From contig NZ_JAVAJF010000002.1 of the NCBI RefSeq assembly GCF_030718085.1, forward strand, positions 248,001 to 312,000: a DNA stretch of 64,000 bases. Reading direction: 5' to 3'. Both the position numbers and the translations under genes were made by a program. Position 1 is the stretch's first letter; each line of letters starts with the position of its first letter. This document shows, piece by piece, positions 59,800 through 64,000 of this stretch. A model generated the notes under the pieces. The model saw only the letters and a program-made list of their open reading frames with translations. It searched no databases and was not told the origin of the DNA. The DNA comes from Marinobacter sp. MDS2. Lineage in GTDB: Bacteria; Pseudomonadota; Gammaproteobacteria; Pseudomonadales; Oleiphilaceae.

Positions 59800-61839
59800 A
59801 TGATCGTAAAACACAAGCACCTAATGCCTTGGATGCTTTCTTTAATGTTAGTGCTTTCAGGGTGTGGCGGAGAATCTTCCGACAGTTCAGAGGACGGTGC
59901 GGGGTCTTCTGCTGGATCTGAAATCAGTGATGAAAGCGCTTCGGATACGCTCGATTCCAGAAAAGTAGTTGGCCAAAGCATGACGCTAGGCAACCGGCAG
60001 TCTGAATCGCGCCTCGTTGATGTCTACGCCGATGATGGGCGCCAATGGCAGCCCTATGATCGAGCACCTGAGTTTACCCATGCCGTCGCCTCCGAAGGCC
60101 AGACGATCACCCTGTCTGATGGCACACAGCTGTTCGCCAAAGTCACGCTGCCTGGATTCGGTGAAGGTGAGGCGGCAGACGGTCCATTTCCGGTAGTGCT
60201 CACACAGACTTCCTATAACACGTCGTTCGGGCAGTATGTGCCTCAAATTGGTGGTGCCAACGAGTTTCTGGTCAAGCGCGGTTATGCTCATGTGGTAGTG
60301 GATGTTCGGGGCACTGGCAATTCCGGTGGAAGCTGGGCTGCGTTCGACGAGCGAGAGCAGCAGGATTATCTGGAAGTGCTGAACTGGGTCGTGGCTCAAG
60401 ACTGGGCCCAAGACCGTATTGGTCTGGAAGGTATTTCCTATTTGGGTATTACCTCGGTACTGACCGCGCAGCACAACCATCCCGCGGTAAAGGCGGCGTT
60501 CCCCATCGTGCCGATCGGGGATGGGTATCGGGACATTGTCTTTACCGGTGGTAATGTGAACGCCACGTTCATTCCGCTCTGGCTCGGTATGGTGACCGGT
60601 TTCGGTATTATTCCAGCAGAGATGGCGGCGGTTGATCCGGAAGCCTTTTTGAAAGCGATACCTGAACGCATAGTGGGCGCTTTGACGGGTTTCCAGGTGC
60701 CCACGATTGTTAATGCCCTTACCGGTGTACCTGAAACGGCTTACGACGGCGATTTTTGGGCGATTCGCTCTCCGCTTGAAGGCGCCGATAAAATCAACGT
60801 GCCGACCTTTATTGTGGGTGGATTATTTGACCTGTTTCAGCGCAGCGAGCCACTCTGGTTTGAACAGTTGAATGGCCGGGTAGACACCAAACTGCTGATC
60901 GGACCCTGGGATCACGTTGGTGCCGCGGGTGTCGGTTTTCTGAGCGGTGGCGAGGCAGATCAGCACGGTGTGCCGGATCTGGATACTTTGCGCCTGCAAT
61001 GGTTTGACGAGTACGTTATGGGGCTGGACACCGGCGTTCAGAATCAGCCGGATGTTACCCAGTATGTGCTCGGGTTAGACGAATACGACACCACCAGTCA
61101 TTGGCCTCACCCGGATATGAAGGCTGAACGTTACTATTTGAGCCCGGCGGAAGGTTTCGCTCGTATTGGTCAGATGCAGCCAGAGGCTCCGGAAGATGCT
61201 GGAACAGCGCTGGTGGCCCAACACCCGTTAAACGGGCTGTGCTCGTCCAGTCTTGATCAGTGGACAGCAGGGTTGGGCGGCATGCTTCCTCTTCCGTGCG
61301 TTCAAGACAATTCGTTGGCAGAACTTGCAGCCGCCAAATATGAGCTGCAGGCTGGCGAAGATGGTCTGTATCTGAATGGTCCCATGCAAGCCGACCTATG
61401 GGTTTCGACCACCGCCCAAGATGTGCAGGTTTCTGTAAGGTTGGACATTGTTAACCCGAACGGCACCACCACCCCGGTAACAAACGGTTTGATGACGGCA
61501 GGTCTGAACTCGGTGGATGAAACCCGCTCGCGATTCGTAAACGGGGAAATGATTCAACCTTGGCATACCTTCCGCCTGGACGACGTTCAGCCCTATGAGC
61601 CCGGAGAAGTGCGTAAGGTGTCGGTAGAAATCTTCGCAAGCAGTGCGTATGTGCCGCCGGGGTCCAGTTTGAGAGTGTCGGTGAACACCAGCAATATTGC
61701 GCAAGGGTTGCCGCCGCTGCTCACCGCGCTCAATTCGTTGTTGGGCGTGATGACGTTGCACACCGGGCCCGAAACGCCTTCGAGCGTGGTTCTGCCCGTT
61801 GTACCATCGGCTAAGCTGGATGCAATGCAGGCGCGGTAA
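59800..61839 (+). CDS. CocE/NonD family hydrolase lipoprotein (X-Pro dipeptidyl-peptidase S15-like)
   Basis: A 679-residue lipoprotein with lipobox LVLSGC near residues 18-23 and a Ser/Asp/Glu-rich linker. An alpha/beta hydrolase core carries DVRGTGNSGGSW, the nucleophile elbow GISYLG near 211, and the later block LLIGPWDHVG near 365, which holds the catalytic histidine. The C-terminal jelly-roll domain (X-Pro dipeptidyl-peptidase type) has DLWVSTTAQDVQVSVRLDIVNPNG. Members hydrolyse esters or amides of varied substrates; no substrate can be assigned. ATG at 59800 follows GGAGTGGGGA. Its 3' end overlaps the convergent xdhC gene by 29 bp. Confidence 0.87.
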   Translation: MIVKHKHLMPWMLSLMLVLSGCGGESSDSSEDGAGSSAGSEISDESASDTLDSRKVVGQSMTLGNRQSESRLVDVYADDGRQWQPYDRAPEFTHAVASEGQTITLSDGTQLFAKVTLPGFGEGEAADGPFPVVLTQTSYNTSFGQYVPQIGGANEFLVKRGYAHVVVDVRGTGNSGGSWAAFDEREQQDYLEVLNWVVAQDWAQDRIGLEGISYLGITSVLTAQHNHPAVKAAFPIVPIGDGYRDIVFTGGNVNATFIPLWLGMVTGFGIIPAEMAAVDPEAFLKAIPERIVGALTGFQVPTIVNALTGVPETAYDGDFWAIRSPLEGADKINVPTFIVGGLFDLFQRSEPLWFEQLNGRVDTKLLIGPWDHVGAAGVGFLSGGEADQHGVPDLDTLRLQWFDEYVMGLDTGVQNQPDVTQYVLGLDEYDTTSHWPHPDMKAERYYLSPAEGFARIGQMQPEAPEDAGTALVAQHPLNGLCSSSLDQWTAGLGGMLPLPCVQDNSLAELAAAKYELQAGEDGLYLNGPMQADLWVSTTAQDVQVSVRLDIVNPNGTTTPVTNGLMTAGLNSVDETRSRFVNGEMIQPWHTFRLDDVQPYEPGEVRKVSVEIFASSAYVPPGSSLRVSVNTSNIAQGLPPLLTALNSLLGVMTLHTGPETPSSVVLPVVPSAKLDAMQAR

Positions 61840-62800
61840 CGCCCTCGCGCACTCTGACCACGTCCGCCATCACCGAAAGGGCGATCTCGGCGGGCGTTTT
61901 ACTGCCGATGTTCAGGCCGATGGGCATGTGAATGCGATCGGCCTGAGCTTCGGTTAACCCTCCAATGCGCAGTAAGCGCTCTCGGCGTTTCTCGGAGGTT
62001 TTTTGTGAACCCATAACGCCGATATAGAACGCTTCGGTTTTGACCGCTTCAATAAGTGCCGTGTCGTCTATTTTAGGATCATGAGTGAGTGCAACGACTG
62101 CGGTTGCGCGGTGACAACCTTCACGGGCAATCCATACCGAGGGCAGTTCCTGACGCAGGGTGACGCCCGGCACGTTGAAGTGGCGCACCTCCTCCGGCCT
62201 TGGATCGCAAACGATAACCTCGAAGCCCAGGCTGTGAGCGAAGCTTGCGCACACGGTGGAGACCGGCGAAAGCCCGGCAATCAACAATCGCGAAACGGGC
62301 CCGACGCGCAAACGTACGCGCTGTTGCTCTGCGACTTCCTCAACTTTGCTGCCCAGGCTGTGGTCCGGGATCAGTTCAACACAGCCGGATTCCAGGCATA
62401 CATCACGAACCAGAGCCCCGGCACCCCCCAGTGCTTGTTTCAAGGCCAGAAAGTGCTCGATTGTCTGTTCGTTGGCCGGCCAGTGTTCCACCAGTACATC
62501 CAGAACACCACCGCAAGGAAGGCTGACACGAGGGTTATCCGGGCCGTCTGAGGCGCCGTATCGGATCCGGTTTACGGGCCCCCGGAATTCCCCTTCACTC
62601 AATCGGGAGAGAAAATCTTCCTCTACACAGCCGCCAGACAGCGACCCGCAATGATCACCGTCGGCTTTTGCGATCAACCAGGAACCCGGTGCTCGCGGCG
62701 ATGAGCCAAAGGTACTCAGTACGGTACACAGCCAGAAATCCTCGCTGGCTTTGCTCCAGCGGATGGCATGCTCAACAACCTGAATGTCCAGCGGCTGCAT
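61811..62800 (-). CDS. xdhC: XdhC/CoxI family molybdenum-cofactor insertion protein
   Basis: A 329-residue protein with an N-terminal XdhC/CoxI domain (STFGSSPRAPGSWLIAKADGDHCGSLSGGCVEEDF in outline) and a C-terminal Rossmann domain (LLIAGLSPVSTVCASFAHSLGFEVIVCDPR, then IGVMGSQKTSEKRRERL and GLNIGSKTPAEIALSVMADV). XdhC binds molybdenum cofactor and helps insert its sulfurated form into xanthine-dehydrogenase-type enzymes. No such enzyme gene lies in the window. ATG start after CGGGAGACACCC. Confidence 0.9.
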   Translation of the reverse strand: MQPLDIQVVEHAIRWSKASEDFWLCTVLSTFGSSPRAPGSWLIAKADGDHCGSLSGGCVEEDFLSRLSEGEFRGPVNRIRYGASDGPDNPRVSLPCGGVLDVLVEHWPANEQTIEHFLALKQALGGAGALVRDVCLESGCVELIPDHSLGSKVEEVAEQQRVRLRVGPVSRLLIAGLSPVSTVCASFAHSLGFEVIVCDPRPEEVRHFNVPGVTLRQELPSVWIAREGCHRATAVVALTHDPKIDDTALIEAVKTEAFYIGVMGSQKTSEKRRERLLRIGGLTEAQADRIHMPIGLNIGSKTPAEIALSVMADVVRVREGVTAPALHPA

Positions 62801-62900
62801 GGGTGTCTCCCGAAACGTTGTTTAAACGATGTTCTTATTCAAAACTCTAGGCTGCGCCAACTATATCAGGGGCCAAGCATGAGTGGGTGACAGGCAATAA

Positions 62901-63818
62901 TCAATGCCTTGCGGTGTGGCGATAGTCGCTGGGTGATTTCCCCATCACTTTTTTGAACAGGCGAGAAAAGTAGTAGGCGTCGTCGTAGCCCAGTTGGCGG
63001 CTGATATCCGCAAACGTTTGGCTGGTGGTGTCCAGCAGTTCGCACGCCCGTTCCACCTTCAGGTGCAAAAAATGCTGGATGGGAGCAGTGCCGGTTTGCT
63101 CGCGATAGCGGGTGGCAAAATGTGCGGGGGACAGGCCGGCGAGTTCCGCCAACTCATTCAGTGTCAGCCGTTCTTCAAGGTGTTCCCGCATGTAGTTGTG
63201 AATAACCTCGAGCTCAGCCTGCCGGGCTTGCCCGGTTTCGTCAGCATTGATCGGAACTGCTGCCAGCAGTTGTCGTAATCGGTTGCTGGCATGAATCAGG
63301 CCTTGGGTGCGAAACCCGGTTTGGCGCACCGACAACAAGCCGTTGAAATCCACCAGCAAACGCGGTTGCCGGCCCAAATGGCGAATGTAGGTGCCGTTGG
63401 TGAAGCCCATGTGTTGCCGAAATGCTTCCGCTAAGGGGCCGGAGTAGTGAACCCAGTGAATGGACCACGGGTTGTTCGGGTCTGCGGTGTACCGGTGGCT
63501 GGCTCCGGCGGGCAAGAGCAGCAAATCGCCAGAGCCAACGGTGTGGGGCACACCTTCTACGTTAAGGAACGCGTTTCCATCCGTGCAATAGATCAAAAGA
63601 TTGTCGCGGTGATGCTCCCGGTGCATATGATGCCCGATGGCCTTTCGGTAGTGGCCAAAAGCAAGGGGGTAAAGCTCTCGGGTCAGGTCATGACTGGCGA
63701 GCAGGCGCACGATAGGCTCTGGAATCACGTATCGAACGCTGTCCGCTGGCACCGGCCATTGCGAGGTTTGTGTCGATTGAGAAAGATTTGTTTTTCTTGG
63801 CATCGAAAAATAATCCAT
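62901..63818 (-). CDS. mmsR: AraC family regulator MmsR
   Basis: A regulator of about 305 residues. The N-terminal cupin-like AraC sensing domain includes HMHREHHRDNLLIYCTDGNAFLNVEG and SGDLLLLPAGASHRY. The C-terminal double helix-turn-helix includes LNELAELAGLSPAHFATRYREQTG and ISRQLGYDDAYYFSRLFKKVMGKSPSDYR. It is divergent from an mmsA-type gene, as mmsR is from mmsAB in P. aeruginosa, where MmsR activates valine catabolism. Start taken as ATG 63818; ATG 63803 is also possible since neither has a strong ribosome site. Confidence 0.88.
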   Translation of the reverse strand: MDYFSMPRKTNLSQSTQTSQWPVPADSVRYVIPEPIVRLLASHDLTRELYPLAFGHYRKAIGHHMHREHHRDNLLIYCTDGNAFLNVEGVPHTVGSGDLLLLPAGASHRYTADPNNPWSIHWVHYSGPLAEAFRQHMGFTNGTYIRHLGRQPRLLVDFNGLLSVRQTGFRTQGLIHASNRLRQLLAAVPINADETGQARQAELEVIHNYMREHLEERLTLNELAELAGLSPAHFATRYREQTGTAPIQHFLHLKVERACELLDTTSQTFADISRQLGYDDAYYFSRLFKKVMGKSPSDYRHTARH

Positions 63819-63880
63819 CAAGAGCGAAATTTAGTCAATCACCTATTGTTGGTGTGCGTGCTAGTCTGTGGGTAAATCAT

Positions 63881-63915
63881 CGCCTTGGTGTGGTTGGTAG
63901 ACGACCACCGAGGCG
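63881..63915. other. Long inverted repeat in the mmsR-mmsA intergenic region
   Basis: CGCCTTGGTG pairs with CACCGAGGCG (10 bp with one G-T pair) around a 15-nt loop, starting 66 bp before the mmsA ATG. There is no U-run after it. It could be a leader hairpin in the mmsA mRNA or a dyad operator for MmsR. Confidence 0.5.
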
Positions 63916-63946
63916 TTCCGGATAACAACAACCACGGGACAGCATC

Positions 63947-64000
63947 ATGAAGAAAGTACCTCAGTATATTGCCGGTGAATTTGCGCAGAGCCAGACCCAG
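63947..64000 (+). CDS. mmsA: Methylmalonate-semialdehyde dehydrogenase (CoA-acylating), first 18 codons
   Basis: Only 18 codons are present before the window ends. They read MKKVPQYIAGEFAQSQTQ, like the MmsA start (xxVPxYIxGxxxxSxT). With the divergent MmsR-type regulator this makes mmsA the best call. The enzyme converts methylmalonate semialdehyde plus CoA and NAD to propionyl-CoA in valine breakdown. A different aldehyde dehydrogenase cannot be ruled out from so short a piece. Confidence 0.7.
   Translation, partial: MKKVPQYIAGEFAQSQTQ

Noticed and set aside
1..64000. CRISPR arrays, tRNA or rRNA genes, insertion sequences, prophage or integrase genes
   Set aside because: None was recognised in reading the window: no regularly spaced repeats, cloverleaf-like sequences or transposase/integrase motifs were seen.

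Overview
The window looks like chromosome of a marine gammaproteobacterium of the Marinobacter/Oceanospirillales-Pseudomonadales type. This is inferred from gene content (PA2778/PA2779-type proteins, the MmsR-MmsA arrangement, an AmiE-AmiB pair, a YeeN-type YebC paralogue, DUF6160/DUF6801 surface proteins) and moderate GC. No rRNA, tRNA, CRISPR array, insertion sequence or prophage was recognised.

Layout. (1) 1-8.9 kb, housekeeping and metabolism: tail of a copper chaperone, a SelT/W/H-like protein, a lipid kinase, an OsmC-YcaO fusion, a universal stress protein, a dienoyl-CoA isomerase-like crotonase, a CPBP protease, a LysE/ArgO exporter, a DUF4442 protein, an HSL-type esterase and ThpR. 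(2) 8.9-18.8 kb: two exported proteins (DUF6160, and DUF6801 with choice-of-anchor-D repeats), an AraC-type regulator, a methyltransferase, the PA2778/PA2779 pair, a membrane-anchored phospholipase-D-like protein, a class I glutamine amidotransferase, a YebC/YeeN protein and an SRPBCC protein. (3) 18.9-21.3 kb: an orphan VgrG whose 3' end abuts a damaged DUF3592 gene. (4) 21.3-34.8 kb: a short-chain amide utilisation island. A five-gene Urt/Fmd-type ABC importer, aliphatic amidase AmiE, AAA+ protein AmiB, formamidase FmdA and an FmdB-like zinc ribbon run on the minus strand. Divergent to them are a hybrid histidine kinase with an NCS1-permease-like membrane sensor and its LuxR-type response regulator. 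A near-identical inverted-repeat element lies upstream of both urtA and fmdA and is a good candidate operator. (5) 35-42 kb: an AI-2E family permease, a secreted M19-like hydrolase lipoprotein, and a parallel-beta-helix lipoprotein fused to an SO2930-type di-heme cytochrome. (6) 42-59.5 kb: a thrombospondin-type-3 lipoprotein and an OmpA protein on the minus strand, divergent from a tad/flp pilus operon (flp, tadE-like, cpaB, cpaC, degenerate tadZ, cpaF, tadB, tadC, tadD, DUF3613-like, tadG). The operon runs with very small gaps into a peptidoglycan-binding lipoprotein and a SpoIIE phosphatase / RsbW-type kinase / STAS partner-switching module. (7) 59.8-64 kb: a CocE/NonD hydrolase lipoprotein, XdhC, MmsR and the start of mmsA.

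How it works together. The amide island forms a complete uptake-sensing-hydrolysis circuit: import of amides or urea-like solutes, cytoplasmic hydrolysis to ammonia and acid, and control by a permease-derived two-component system in place of the Pseudomonas AmiC/AmiR pair. The tad region would build an adhesive Flp pilus, with output tied to a phosphatase/anti-sigma/anti-anti-sigma switch. It lacks its own prepilin peptidase here. Functions come from motifs and gene order read by eye; no database search was run.
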